A stretch of DNA of 64,000 nt from JBAYOE01 sp050950065 (GTDB taxonomy: Bacteria > Spirochaetota > Spirochaetia > Sphaerochaetales > Sphaerochaetaceae), in contig JBMNGX010000006.1 in assembly GCA_050950065.1 (NCBI GenBank), forward strand, positions 62,001 through 126,000. The letters are read 5' to 3'. Made by a program: the position numbers and the translations under genes. Shown here piece after piece: positions 8,770 to 16,520 of the stretch. The notes beneath the pieces are model-generated. The model did no database searches. It was not told where the DNA came from and worked only from the letters and a program-made list of their open reading frames with translations. Within the stretch, counting starts at the first letter, position 1. Each line of letters begins with the position of its first letter.

Positions 8770-9978
8770 ATGGCAAATAAAATCAGTATGAAAGATAACA
8801 AACTATTCGTTCCAGATGATCCAATCATCCCTTACATCGAAGGGGATGGAATTGGTTCGGACATTTGGGCAGCAGCAGTTAACGTTTTTGATAACGCAGT
8901 AAAAAAAGCTTATAACGGCAAGAGAAAGGTTCAGTGGAAAGAAGTTTTAGCAGGAGAAAAAGCATTTAATAAAACTGGCTCTTGGCTTCCTAAGGAAACT
9001 GAAGACTCTTTAAAAGAGTATTTAGTTGGAATTAAAGGTCCTTTAACAACTCCAGTAGGAGAGGGCTTTAGAAGCCTAAACGTAACAATCAGACAAAAAT
9101 TAGATCTTTATACTTGTTTACGTCCTGTTAAATACTTTAATGGAATTCCTTCCCCTGTAAAGAGACCTGAACTGGTAGATATGGTTGTCTTTAGAGAGAA
9201 TACTGAAGATGTATATGCTGGTTATGAATTAAAAGAGGGATCCGATGAGGTTAAAAATCTTATCAAGTATCTTAAAGAGGCTTATGGCTGGGATTTAAGA
9301 AGCGATAGTGGAATTGGTATTAAGCCAGTTAGTATCACCGGAACTAAAAGGCTTGTAAAAGCTGCAATTGAGTATGCCATTGAGCACAACAGGAAATCGG
9401 TAACACTAGTTCACAAAGGAAACATTATGAAGCACACTGAAGGCGCTTTCAGACAATGGGGTTACGATTTAGCTAAAGAGGAGTTTGGGGAAGTTACAGT
9501 TACTTGGGATGATATTGGTTCTGGCCCAGTTCCTGAGGGTAAAATCTTAATTAAAGATGCAATTGCAGATGCTTTCTTACAACAAATTTTAACTCGTCCA
9601 GCTGAATATGATGTAATTGCAACTCTAAATCTAAACGGGGATTATTTATCTGATGCCCTTGCAGCTCAAGTTGGTGGAATAGGAATTGCGCCAGGAGCTA
9701 ACATAAACTATGAAAATGGAAATGCTGTTTTTGAGGCAACTCACGGAACAGCTCCAAAGTATGCAAATTTAGATAAGGTTAACCCATCGTCTCTGATTTT
9801 ATCAGGAGCTTTAATGTTTGATTACTTGGGGTGGGGTGAAGCAGCTCAACTCATAGAAAATGGGGTAGAAAAAGCTATTCAATCCAAAGAAGTTACTTAC
9901 GACTTTGCTAGGTTGATGGAAGGCTCTAAGGAGATCTCCTGTAGTGCCTTTGGTCAAAAGATAGTTGATTCTATGTAG
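8770..9978 (+). CDS. icd: NADP-dependent isocitrate dehydrogenase
   Basis: The product is 402 residues (E. coli Icd is 416). It oxidatively decarboxylates isocitrate to 2-oxoglutarate. It contains PYIEGDGIGSDIW at the N-terminus, the substrate loop GFRSLNVTIRQKLDLYTCLRP with the Ser that AceK phosphorylates in enterics, DMVVFRENTEDVYAG, and NLNGDYLSDALAAQVGG with the metal-binding Asp. ATHGTAPKYA is in the coenzyme site. SD GAGGAG lies 7 bases from the ATG. The leader carries two inverted repeats (8644 and 8701), hinting at control. It pairs functionally with acnA. Confidence 0.96.
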   Translation: MANKISMKDNKLFVPDDPIIPYIEGDGIGSDIWAAAVNVFDNAVKKAYNGKRKVQWKEVLAGEKAFNKTGSWLPKETEDSLKEYLVGIKGPLTTPVGEGFRSLNVTIRQKLDLYTCLRPVKYFNGIPSPVKRPELVDMVVFRENTEDVYAGYELKEGSDEVKNLIKYLKEAYGWDLRSDSGIGIKPVSITGTKRLVKAAIEYAIEHNRKSVTLVHKGNIMKHTEGAFRQWGYDLAKEEFGEVTVTWDDIGSGPVPEGKILIKDAIADAFLQQILTRPAEYDVIATLNLNGDYLSDALAAQVGGIGIAPGANINYENGNAVFEATHGTAPKYANLDKVNPSSLILSGALMFDYLGWGEAAQLIENGVEKAIQSKEVTYDFARLMEGSKEISCSAFGQKIVDSM

Positions 9979-9982
9979 TTAA

Positions 9983-10006
9983 AAGTCTCACCAATTGGTG
10001 AGACTT
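9983..10006. terminator. Terminator hairpin after icd
   Basis: A perfect 10-bp stem (AAGTCTCACC/GGTGAGACTT) with an AATT loop starts 5 bases after the icd stop. The downstream T-tail is weak on the plus strand; on the minus strand the hairpin runs into TTTT. Confidence 0.75.
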
Positions 10007-10396
10007 CTTCATATCTATACAAAAAAAGGCACAACTTAGAAAATTTACCCTTAAATGTCAAAAAATTACTACTAACAACTTAAGTGTTGTGACAACAGTT
10101 TTTAGTTTAAAATTTAAAACCATTATAAGTTTGTAATAAGTGGTGGCAGATGTAATAATGAGGCTTATTCGGTACATTTTTAACAAAAGTGTTAAGTATA
10201 TATATTAAAAGAAATTAACCAAAATAGACAAAATTTATGAAATGTCACCACTTTGTAACAATTAACAAAAACCTATGTTTCATGTCATTAGTTAACATAT
10301 AGCAATCATATAACATTTATAGTAACTTCTTCCAGGTGACGAGAAATAGTTATTATGGTAAGTTTTTAACTTAATGATTGAATTTTGGAGATAAAT
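10007..10396. other. 390-base AT-rich gap without a supported gene
   Basis: I see no ORF with a plausible SD here. The only structure noted is a distant imperfect inverted repeat, AAGTGGTG near 10138 and CACCACTT near 10246, about 100 bases apart, and several TTAACA/TGTTAA elements. The last 10 bases contain the SD of the next gene. Confidence 0.5.
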
Positions 10397-10861
10397 ATGT
10401 CATTTGAGAGAGCTTATAACTATTTAAAACAATATAACTTAGAGTCAAAAGCTCAACAATTTACCACCAGTAGTGCAACTGTGGCTTTAGCTGCAGCAGC
10501 TTTAGGAACAGAAGAGGCAAGGATTGCCAAAACTTTAGCATTTGATGTGAAAGGTAAAATTGTATTAGTTGTTGCTGCAGGTGACACAAAAATTGATAAC
10601 AAAAAATTTAAACAACAATTTTCAGCTAAAGCTAAAATGTTGGATAGCACCTCTGTTTATAAATACACCGGTTACCACGTCGGTGGGGTTTGCCCTTTTG
10701 ATATAGACACCTCTGTTGAGATATTTATAGATGATTCGGTAAAACGGTTTGAAACGGTCTTTCCTGCTTGTGGAAGTGATGATTCGGCAGTGGAACTAAC
10801 TATAGATCAACTTTATGAGGTCTCTAAAGCAACTGGCTGGGTCTCTGTTACCCTATTTTGA
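10397..10861 (+). CDS. YbaK/EbsC-family aminoacyl-tRNA deacylase
   Basis: The start is the ATG at 10397, placed 6 bases after TTTTGGAGA; an in-frame TTG at 10385 lies inside that SD and is rejected. The 154-residue product shows the YbaK fold markers: an N-terminal helix (SFERAYNYLKQYNL), ARIAKTLAFDVKGKIVLVVAAGD with the conserved Lys, and the GGVCPFDI loop that corresponds to the G-(V/I)-SP-x-x loop of Cys-tRNA(Pro) deacylases. It probably hydrolyses mischarged aminoacyl-tRNA; the exact substrate is uncertain. Its stop overlaps the convergent gene by 9 bases. Confidence 0.82.
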   Translation: MSFERAYNYLKQYNLESKAQQFTTSSATVALAAAALGTEEARIAKTLAFDVKGKIVLVVAAGDTKIDNKKFKQQFSAKAKMLDSTSVYKYTGYHVGGVCPFDIDTSVEIFIDDSVKRFETVFPACGSDDSAVELTIDQLYEVSKATGWVSVTLF

Positions 10862-11320
10862 GACCATAGCCAAAAGGTTATTAGTGGAGCGTAGGCGCCT
10901 ACTAATATCGCGTGCTAAGTTCATTATCAACATCGTATAAAGGTGTAAATCTATTTGCGAAAGTTCATAAAGGTGAAAGTTACTTAAACTGATTGTTGTA
11001 ACATCACTTAAGCACTCAACAGTTGCGGCACAATTTTGAATATCAATTAGTTCCATCTCCCCAAAAGAATCTCCTTCCTCTAAAGTAGCAATTTGGTACT
11101 CTAGCTCTTCTTTTCCCATTGGGTGTTTTAAAATAGCAACTTCACCACTTACTATAAAGTAGACTCTGTTATTAGGAGTTCCTTCAATGAGTATTTTCTC
11201 TTTAGGGGCAAAGCTCTTTTTCTCTAAAAGAGGTTTGACTACCTCGAGCTCTTTGTTAGTGAGACCTCCAAACATGCTGTGAGTTCTTAAAAACTCATTA
11301 CTAATATCTAATGGGTCCAT
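10853..11320 (-). CDS. Cyclic-nucleotide-binding-domain protein without DNA-binding domain
   Basis: The 155-residue product is almost entirely one cNMP-binding beta-roll: LLEKKSFAPKEKILIEGTPNNRVYFIVSGEVAI, then EEGDSFGEMELIDIQNCAATVECLSDVTTISL. The phosphate-binding cassette is recognisable as GDSFGEMELI, but the Arg usual in true cAMP binders (R-A-A/T) is replaced by the NCAATV segment. The C-terminus is a helix (LHLYTMLIMNLARDISRRLRST) and there is no HTH. It may act as a ligand sensor or partner protein. It overlaps the convergent ybaK-like gene by 9 bases and is divergent from the FMN reductase. Confidence 0.75.
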   Translation of the reverse strand: MDPLDISNEFLRTHSMFGGLTNKELEVVKPLLEKKSFAPKEKILIEGTPNNRVYFIVSGEVAILKHPMGKEELEYQIATLEEGDSFGEMELIDIQNCAATVECLSDVTTISLSNFHLYELSQIDLHLYTMLIMNLARDISRRLRSTNNLLAMVSK

Positions 11321-11417
11321 GACCTATAATAATCCTCTAAATATCAAAGTGCAACCTTGGTTGCCTCTAGCTCTTTATATTCGTATTTTTAAGGTACAAA
11401 TTTTTCAAGGAGACATT

Positions 11418-11990
11418 ATGAATAACCCGAAGATTGCTATTATTATAGGTAGCACACGTGATATGAGACTCGGTGAACAAGTTGCCGATTACTTGAATAA
11501 GGTTGCCTCTAAAAGAGACGATATGGATTTTGATGTAGTTGATCTACGCGATTATCCACTTCCATTGTTTAATGAAATAGCCTCAAATGCTCATGTCCCT
11601 TCACAAAATGAAGTAGCCTTAAAGTGGCAAAGCAAGATTGACCAATACGATGGCTATATCTTTGTTACTGCTGAATACAACAACTCAATTACAGCAGCTT
11701 TAAAGAATGCACTAGATTATGCTTATCCTGAGTGGAACCGTAAACCTGCTGCAATGTTCTCATATGGATCTGCTGGTGGAGCCCGTGCAGTTCAACACTT
11801 ACGCGATATTTGTGTAGAGTTGCAAATGGCGCCAGTTCGTCACTCTGTTTTAATTCAAGGAGGAGATTTCTTAAAACTCCTACAAGGGCAAATTAAAGTA
11901 GATGATTTAGATTATCTTGAGCCTTTGACCGTTCAGATGTTGGACCAACTTAGTTGGTGGGCAACTACCCTTAAACAGGGACGCAACTAA
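11418..11990 (+). CDS. NADPH-dependent FMN reductase family protein
   Basis: The start is the ATG at 11418, which follows CAAGGAGA by 5 bases; the longer frame upstream has no SD. The 190-residue flavodoxin-fold protein begins KIAIIIGSTRDMRLGEQVADYL, where the G-S-T-R phosphate loop binds FMN. It continues with FVTAEYNNSITAALKNALDYAYPEWNRKPA and FSYGSAGGARAVQHLR, both typical of azoreductase/chromate-reductase-like members. It likely reduces quinones or flavins with NAD(P)H in the cytosol. The G15 tract begins 10 bases after the stop. Confidence 0.9.
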   Translation: MNNPKIAIIIGSTRDMRLGEQVADYLNKVASKRDDMDFDVVDLRDYPLPLFNEIASNAHVPSQNEVALKWQSKIDQYDGYIFVTAEYNNSITAALKNALDYAYPEWNRKPAAMFSYGSAGGARAVQHLRDICVELQMAPVRHSVLIQGGDFLKLLQGQIKVDDLDYLEPLTVQMLDQLSWWATTLKQGRN

Positions 11991-11999
11991 CAATAGAGT

Positions 12000-12014
12000 G
12001 GGGGGGGGGGGGGG
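12000..12014 (+). repeat. G15 homopolymer tract
   Basis: There are fifteen consecutive G, 33 bases upstream of the MFS transporter ATG, followed by AGAGTAT and six C. No other homopolymer of this length was noticed in the window. Such tracts change length by slippage; in spirochaetes poly-G tracts near starts are known to modulate expression (Treponema pallidum tpr genes). Confidence 0.9.
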
Positions 12015-12033
12015 AGAGTATCCCCCCATTTTT
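12009..12033 (+). terminator. G6/C6 terminator-like hairpin
   Basis: Six of the G pair with CCCCCC at 12022-12027 across a 7-base loop, followed by ATTTTT. It can act as the terminator of the FMN reductase gene and as an attenuator ahead of the MFS gene. Any six of the fifteen G can be used, so the hairpin survives tract-length changes while loop size shifts. Confidence 0.7.
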
Positions 12034-12046
12034 AAGGAAATTGGTA

Positions 12047-13276
12047 ATGGACAGCGATCGACGCAACTATGCTGCTTTTATGATTCATGCCCTCTTTTTA
12101 GCTCTCACTAAAAACTTCATCGATACAAACACAGTTATCCCAATGATGATCTTAAGTGTTGGAGGAAATGCTTTTCACATTGGAATTCTTTCAGCAATTT
12201 TGATTGGGGGTACTAAGTTGATGCAACTAGTTTTTGCTGGGATGATAACACCTTTGGAGAAGAAAAAAGGGCCTTTGTTAATTGGGATTAACCTCAGAGT
12301 TGCCTCTTTGTTAGTTCTTTCTTTCTTACTAATTTCAAATGTCTCATCTATTGCTCTAATAATTGTTGTAATGACAGTTTTTTCTTTTAGTGGAGCTTAT
12401 GCAAATATCCCATATACAGATATTATGGGTAAATCTATAAAGGCAGAAAAAAGGAAAAAACTATTAGTTAACAAGCAACTGATATCAAGTGTAGGAGTTA
12501 TTGTCTCCTCTTTGATAGTTAAACTCCTGCTTACTAAATATAGTTATCCCGTAAACTACTCAATCTTGTTTTTTAGTGGTGGAATATTGCTTTTATTAGG
12601 AACCAGTGGTTTTTGGGTATTGGATGAGAAAAAATCAAAAAAAGGGGAAAAGCTATCTGTTGTTAAACAACTAGGGCAATTTAAAAAAGTCTTTGTTGAA
12701 GATAAAAACTTTAGAAAATACCTTTTGTTTCTAAATACTACTGGAGTAGTAATAGCAACACTCCCTTTTTATATCCCCTTTGTGCGAAGTAATATTGAAC
12801 TAGCTGACTCCTTAACAGGAACTTTCTTACTTGTTCAAATGGGGGGAGCTTTGAGTGTTAATATTCTATTAAACTTATTCTCTAAAGATCAAAAGTACCG
12901 TTCCCTTTTGTATTTATTAGTTGCAATAAGTTTTATAACTCCTCTTTTAGCATTGGTCTTGCCTGCTAACTATATGGCTTACTATCCAATCTTTATATTA
13001 GGTGGGGCTGCTTTTTCTCTTACTGAGATACTTTCTGCAGGCATATTGTTAGAAATCAGTAGCGATGAGAATCGCTCTTTGTACACAGGATTAAGTGGAT
13101 TTGGATCTCTAATGCAAGTAATCTATCCTTTGATGTTTGGTTTTGTGGTAGCTAAAGTGGGCTACAAAGTTGTTTTTATAATAACTTCGTTTTACCTACT
13201 TATAGGTATCTTTGCAGCCCACTCATTAAAGTGTAATCGTCTAGAGATAGTTAATCAAAGTGAAACTACTTTATAA
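12047..13276 (+). CDS. Major facilitator superfamily transporter
   Basis: The start is the ATG at 12047, 8 bases after AAGGAAA; the TTG at 12041 is not supported. The 409-residue product has about 12 hydrophobic segments in two halves. They are separated by a charged loop (EKKSKKGEKLSVVKQLGQFKKVFVEDKNFRKY), the usual 6+6 MFS layout in the inner membrane. The substrate cannot be read from sequence. Its 3' end overlaps the convergent DsrE-like gene by 22 bases. Because a G15 tract and hairpin precede it, expression may be phase-variable. Confidence 0.8.
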   Translation: MDSDRRNYAAFMIHALFLALTKNFIDTNTVIPMMILSVGGNAFHIGILSAILIGGTKLMQLVFAGMITPLEKKKGPLLIGINLRVASLLVLSFLLISNVSSIALIIVVMTVFSFSGAYANIPYTDIMGKSIKAEKRKKLLVNKQLISSVGVIVSSLIVKLLLTKYSYPVNYSILFFSGGILLLLGTSGFWVLDEKKSKKGEKLSVVKQLGQFKKVFVEDKNFRKYLLFLNTTGVVIATLPFYIPFVRSNIELADSLTGTFLLVQMGGALSVNILLNLFSKDQKYRSLLYLLVAISFITPLLALVLPANYMAYYPIFILGGAAFSLTEILSAGILLEISSDENRSLYTGLSGFGSLMQVIYPLMFGFVVAKVGYKVVFIITSFYLLIGIFAAHSLKCNRLEIVNQSETTL

Positions 13277-13593
13277 CCATCGTAGATGAATTTTTTCATC
13301 CCAGCGTGCCCTGACATATCATCTAATAGGGGAAGACCATAATTCTTATTCTCTTCTAAAACTCCCATGGCAGCAGAACATGCGTAACAAATACCTGCAA
13401 TTAGGCCACTATCTTTAGCTTTTAAGTAGAGTTTATTCTCCTCTTTTTCAAAAAGGGGAACAAGCTTTACTGAAGCACCCTCAAAGATGATTGAAGCTTT
13501 GTGACCATCTTCAACTAAATCGAGTGCATTAAGCAAAATATGGTTAAAGCACATCTTATCTCCAGTCATCCCATAAAAGAGGTATTTTTCCAT
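13255..13593 (-). CDS. DsrE-like family protein
   Basis: The 112-residue protein resembles DsrE/F-like small redox or sulfur-relay proteins. It has a short N-terminal strand, HILLNALDLVEDGHKASIIFEGASVKLVP, then ICYACSAAMGVLEENKNYGLPLLDDMSGHAGMKKFIYDGYKVVSL. Two Cys (ICYAC) sit where the sulfur-handling Cys of this fold lies. SD TTAGGAG is 7 bases before the ATG. It is divergent from the NifX-like gene at 13816, sharing a 222-base region that contains a 26-bp palindrome, so the two may share a redox regulator (inference). Confidence 0.72.
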   Translation of the reverse strand: MEKYLFYGMTGDKMCFNHILLNALDLVEDGHKASIIFEGASVKLVPLFEKEENKLYLKAKDSGLIAGICYACSAAMGVLEENKNYGLPLLDDMSGHAGMKKFIYDGYKVVSL

Positions 13594-13686
13594 TTTGTAC
13601 TCCTAAATTAAGTTGTTGCACCTTTAATTATCAGATGGACAGAACCATATGTCAACCTTAGCAACAATATATAAGTTTCAACAAAC

Positions 13687-13712
13687 ATATATAACAAATA
13701 TTTGTTATATAT
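13687..13712. promoter_or_regulatory. 26-bp perfect palindrome, candidate operator
   Basis: Every base from 13687 to 13699 is complementary to its mirror in 13700-13712; the core is AACAAATATTTGTT flanked by ATATAT. It lies in the divergent region between the DsrE-like and NifX-like genes, where an operator would control both. A cruciform-prone AT palindrome is the alternative. Confidence 0.6.
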
Positions 13713-13815
13713 TATCAAACAAAATAATAAAACAGGCAAAAAAGTGTTTTCTCTTGACATTAACAATAGGTGCGTTAACCTATAAATAGAGAGTGAAAGT
13801 GCAGGGAGGCACACC

Positions 13816-14181
13816 ATGAAAAGAATAGCAGTAGCGGTCGACAAAGATGTCGTAAGTGCCCATTTTGGTCTTTGTGAAAAGTTTTTAGTTTATGAAACTG
13901 ATGGAGATAAAATCCATAAAATTGAAAAGATCAAAAATCCTGGACACAAGCCGTGTACTTTGCCCAAATTTATTAAAGAGATTGGGGCAGATTTATTGAT
14001 TACCGGTAATATGGGAAAGACAGCAGCAAGTAACTGTGTCTTACTCCATATCCCATATATCATTGGAGCTGAAGGTGAAGCACGGGCAGCAGTAAGTAAC
14101 TACCTTTGTGGCAATTTAGAGTCTCAAGGGGAGCTGTGTGATGCTTGGACCTGTGAGTTCTTTGATCAAAGTAACCACTAA
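13816..14181 (+). CDS. NifX/NifB-family (dinitrogenase Fe-Mo cofactor domain) protein
   Basis: The 121-residue product has the RNase H-like NifX fold: KRIAVAVDKDVVSAHFGLCEKFLVYE at the start, with the HFG motif conserved in the family. A GADLLITGNMGKTAASNCVLLHIPYIIGAEGEARAAVSNYLCG section follows. Five Cys are spread over the protein, two near the C-terminus (LCDAWTCEFF), suggesting Fe-S or metal-cluster handling rather than nitrogenase work, since no nif genes are present. SD GGGAGG lies 6 bases from the ATG. Related proteins occur at 61222 and 61944. Confidence 0.85.
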   Translation: MKRIAVAVDKDVVSAHFGLCEKFLVYETDGDKIHKIEKIKNPGHKPCTLPKFIKEIGADLLITGNMGKTAASNCVLLHIPYIIGAEGEARAAVSNYLCGNLESQGELCDAWTCEFFDQSNH

Positions 14182-14195
14182 ATTAATCGCTTGAT

Positions 14196-14231
14196 CCCCC
14201 TTTATGTGTTATATTTTTCACAAAAAGGGGG
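14196..14231 (+). promoter_or_regulatory. 13-bp hairpin covering the SD of the next gene
   Basis: Arms 14196-14208 and 14219-14231 pair with one mismatch around a 10-base loop. The right arm ends in GGGGG, which is the Shine-Dalgarno of the GTG-start gene at 14240. When folded, translation initiation would be blocked; otherwise it could serve as an imperfect terminator of the upstream gene, but no T-tract follows it. Confidence 0.6.
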
Positions 14232-14239
14232 AAGTATAA

Positions 14240-14599
14240 GTGACTAAAAGTGAACTTAAAGAGATCTGGGAAAAACGAACTGGTCCAATAACATTTACAA
14301 CAGTAGATATAAATGGAAAACCTAACAGCATCTATGTGTTGAGCATATGGTTAAATGATGATGGTAATTTTGTAATTGCCGATAACTACTTCAACAAAAC
14401 TAAAGCCAATATTTTTGAAACAAAGATAGGGGCACTTCTCTTTTTAACTGAAGAGCACACCTCAATTCAAATAAAAGGGAAGTTACAATACTTTAAAGAG
14501 GGACCTTACTACACTTATATGAAACAAAACAACAAACCAAAGTTCCCTGGTATTGGGGCAACTTTATTTACCCCTACTGAGTTTTATAAAGGTACTTAA
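14240..14599 (+). CDS. Pyridoxamine-5'-phosphate-oxidase-family (FMN-binding split barrel) protein
   Basis: The product is 119 residues starting at a GTG with SD AGGGGGAAG. It resembles small split-barrel flavin-binding proteins: GPITFTTVDINGKPNSIYVLSIWL, then FVIADNYFNKTKANIFETKIGALLFLTEEHTSIQIKGKLQYFKEGPYY. The N-K-x-x-N/K-I segment is typical of general-stress PNPOx-like proteins. The true substrate is unknown. The SD lies in the arm of a 13-bp hairpin (14196-14231). It is followed after 3 bases by a convergent gene. Confidence 0.78.
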   Translation: MTKSELKEIWEKRTGPITFTTVDINGKPNSIYVLSIWLNDDGNFVIADNYFNKTKANIFETKIGALLFLTEEHTSIQIKGKLQYFKEGPYYTYMKQNNKPKFPGIGATLFTPTEFYKGT

Positions 14600-14602
14600 T
14601 AA

Positions 14603-15646
14603 CTACTCAATAAAATTGGAGACCATCTCAATATATATGGAGCGCTCTTTACTCTCTTTATAAAGACTTTTTATCTCTTTTACGATTTCAGTTAAGAGAG
14701 TATTAGCGTAAGTTTTAACCTCTTTTAAGATTCCACTTTGTTCAATTTGTTCAATAAAAGAGTAAATTTTATCTTTTGATTTTTCATAGCCATCTTTTCG
14801 GGCCTCTTCAAAGAGTTCAAAAAGGGCTTTTCGTTGATCAGCAAAACGGGTTGCATAGAGGATAATTGGCAAGCTCTTTTTGTTTTCAACTATGTCGTCG
14901 CCTCTATTTTTCCCAACATTGCCACTTTCCAAATTTATTAAATCATCGATGATTTGAAATGCTAAGCCCACTTTTTCTGCAAGCTCTCCCGATTGTAAAA
15001 TTAGATTTTGATTATCGGTGCCAATAGTTGCCCCCAAAGAGGCACCCATAGCAGCTAAACACCCAGTCTTTAAACGACACATTATTTGGTATGATTCAAC
15101 TGTTGGGATGAACTTGAGATCTTTATGCCACAAGATATCTAAGCCTTGTCCTAAGTGGATTTTTCTCATGTAAGTTGAGTAAATTTTATAGAGGTTTAGT
15201 TTTTTCTCAACAGGTAAATCTATTTGGTCAATAAGGTAGGTAGGAAGGTAATAAAGGAGATTCCCCCCATTTATGGCTAAATCTACCCCATGAAGAAGAT
15301 GGATGGCCTCTTTGCCTCTTCTTAGAACTGCCTGATCTTCAATGTCATCTATGATTAGAGAGCCGTTGTGAGGTAGTTCAACTAAAGGAGATAACTTTAC
15401 AGCTTTTTCATAAGAATCTTTATTACCTATCATTGAGGCAGTAAGGACCATTAATAAGGGGCGCCATCTTTTGCCCCCTCTATATACCAAATCTGCTGCT
15501 GGTTCAATAATTTTATCAAACTGATTAGATAAATCGTATTCAAAGCTCTTTGTGTTAACATTTTCGATCCACTTAAGATCAACGTTATCTGGAAGAGCTC
15601 TCTTTAGTTCTAATTCAATATCATCAAATAATTTTTGCATAAACAC
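14603..15646 (-). CDS. Polyprenyl synthetase family protein
   Basis: The 347-residue product is a trans-isoprenyl diphosphate synthase. YRGGKRWRPLLMVLTA binds IPP, and the first Asp-rich motif is DDIED within LPHNGSLIIDDIEDQAVLRRG. LKTGCLAAMGASLGA follows, then a second Asp-rich motif that is degenerate (IIDDLINLESGNVG rather than DDxxD). That change is seen in some family members but could alter activity. It would make prenyl diphosphates for quinone, undecaprenyl or carotenoid-type lipids. The start is a GTG at 15646, or ATG at 15640, without a clear SD. It follows the HAD gene by 8 bases, so translational coupling is likely. Confidence 0.85.
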   Translation of the reverse strand: MFMQKLFDDIELELKRALPDNVDLKWIENVNTKSFEYDLSNQFDKIIEPAADLVYRGGKRWRPLLMVLTASMIGNKDSYEKAVKLSPLVELPHNGSLIIDDIEDQAVLRRGKEAIHLLHGVDLAINGGNLLYYLPTYLIDQIDLPVEKKLNLYKIYSTYMRKIHLGQGLDILWHKDLKFIPTVESYQIMCRLKTGCLAAMGASLGATIGTDNQNLILQSGELAEKVGLAFQIIDDLINLESGNVGKNRGDDIVENKKSLPIILYATRFADQRKALFELFEEARKDGYEKSKDKIYSFIEQIEQSGILKEVKTYANTLLTEIVKEIKSLYKESKERSIYIEMVSNFIE

Positions 15647-15654
15647 TTTTAAAA

Positions 15655-16383
15655 TTAACTGTTTTGAGATATTAACTTCTCAAGCCAGTTTGCTACCCCC
15701 TGATCTTCATTACTTAAGGTGATATTATTTGTAGCTGCTTTTACTTCATCAAAGGCGTTAGCCACAGCAACTCCATTAAAATGACTTAACATCCCCACAT
15801 CCATTGGGTCATCTCCAAAGGTAACTACCTCTTTAGGATCGATATCTTTTAAAAGGTATTGTAGGGCGTTGTGTTTAGTTCCCATCACATTGCTAATACG
15901 AAACATCAGAGGGCGCCACAACTTTGAAAAGGAAATCTCTTTAGTACTATTTTCTAGTAGCGACAGATCACTTTTTTCATCTGTCCAAATAAAAATACTC
16001 AAAATCTCATAAGATGAAAGAGAGCGCACCTCTTGTATGCTCTCATAACGGTGATCTAAAGTATTAATAACTACCTTTTTTAGTGGGAGATTAGTTTCAA
16101 ACTCTTTAAAGAAGGGCTCTATTTGGTCTTTAGTTAAACTCTTTTTATAAACGAGTTTATCTTCCATGTAACCAACAGCTCCTCCGCTGAGAGCCATAGC
16201 ATCGGGTTTAAGAATATCTATGTATTGTTGGGCAAAACTTTTACTTCGAGTTGTAGCAATGCCAAATTTAACACCAAGAGCTCTAATCTTATTAATTGCA
16301 TCTAAAGAGCGTTGAGCAATGGTGCTATCATCCAAAAGCAAAGTTCCATCTAAATCTGTAACAATCCATTTAGGTAATTTCAT
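15655..16383 (-). CDS. HAD-superfamily (Cof-type) phosphatase
   Basis: The 242-residue product is a Cof-type HAD hydrolase. Motif I is DLDGTLLLDD, motif II is the Thr in FGIATTRS, motif III is a Lys in the cap-to-core return, and motif IV is TFGDDPMDVGMLSHF. The C2B cap lies between about residues 80 and 185. These enzymes dephosphorylate small sugar phosphates or flavin and pyridoxal phosphates, and the exact substrate is not readable. It is upstream of the prenyl synthase gene in the same operon. Confidence 0.88.
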   Translation of the reverse strand: MKLPKWIVTDLDGTLLLDDSTIAQRSLDAINKIRALGVKFGIATTRSKSFAQQYIDILKPDAMALSGGAVGYMEDKLVYKKSLTKDQIEPFFKEFETNLPLKKVVINTLDHRYESIQEVRSLSSYEILSIFIWTDEKSDLSLLENSTKEISFSKLWRPLMFRISNVMGTKHNALQYLLKDIDPKEVVTFGDDPMDVGMLSHFNGVAVANAFDEVKAATNNITLSNEDQGVANWLEKLISQNS

Positions 16384-16520
16384 ATTATTTGCTATCTTAC
16401 AGCTTTAAGGTTCTTTTTTAAAGCTTTTAAAGTTTGGATAAAGCCAAAGGGGCGCATAGTGGTTGAGAAGGCTGGAAACATTTAATAAGAGTTTTAACAA
16501 CCACTAAGGCCAGCTCTATT
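16384..16520. other. Intergenic region with a crossing-stem (pseudoknot-like) structure
   Basis: TAGTGGTTG (16457-16465) pairs perfectly with CAACCACTA (16498-16506), and GCTGG (16471-16475) inside that loop pairs with CCAGC (16510-16514) outside it. The two stems therefore cross as in an H-type pseudoknot. It sits between the mscS stop and the HAD start, both on the minus strand. No gene is visible here. Confidence 0.4.

Noticed and set aside
10020..10390. Possible tRNA or small RNA in the gap before the ybaK-like gene
   Set aside because: No cloverleaf or T-loop sequence was found; only a weak distant inverted repeat (AAGTGGTG ... CACCACTT).
13608..13844. 78-codon minus-strand ORF in the DsrE/NifX intergenic region
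   Set aside because: No SD, covers the palindrome and the NifX promoter region, and has no recognisable composition; likely chance in AT-rich DNA.
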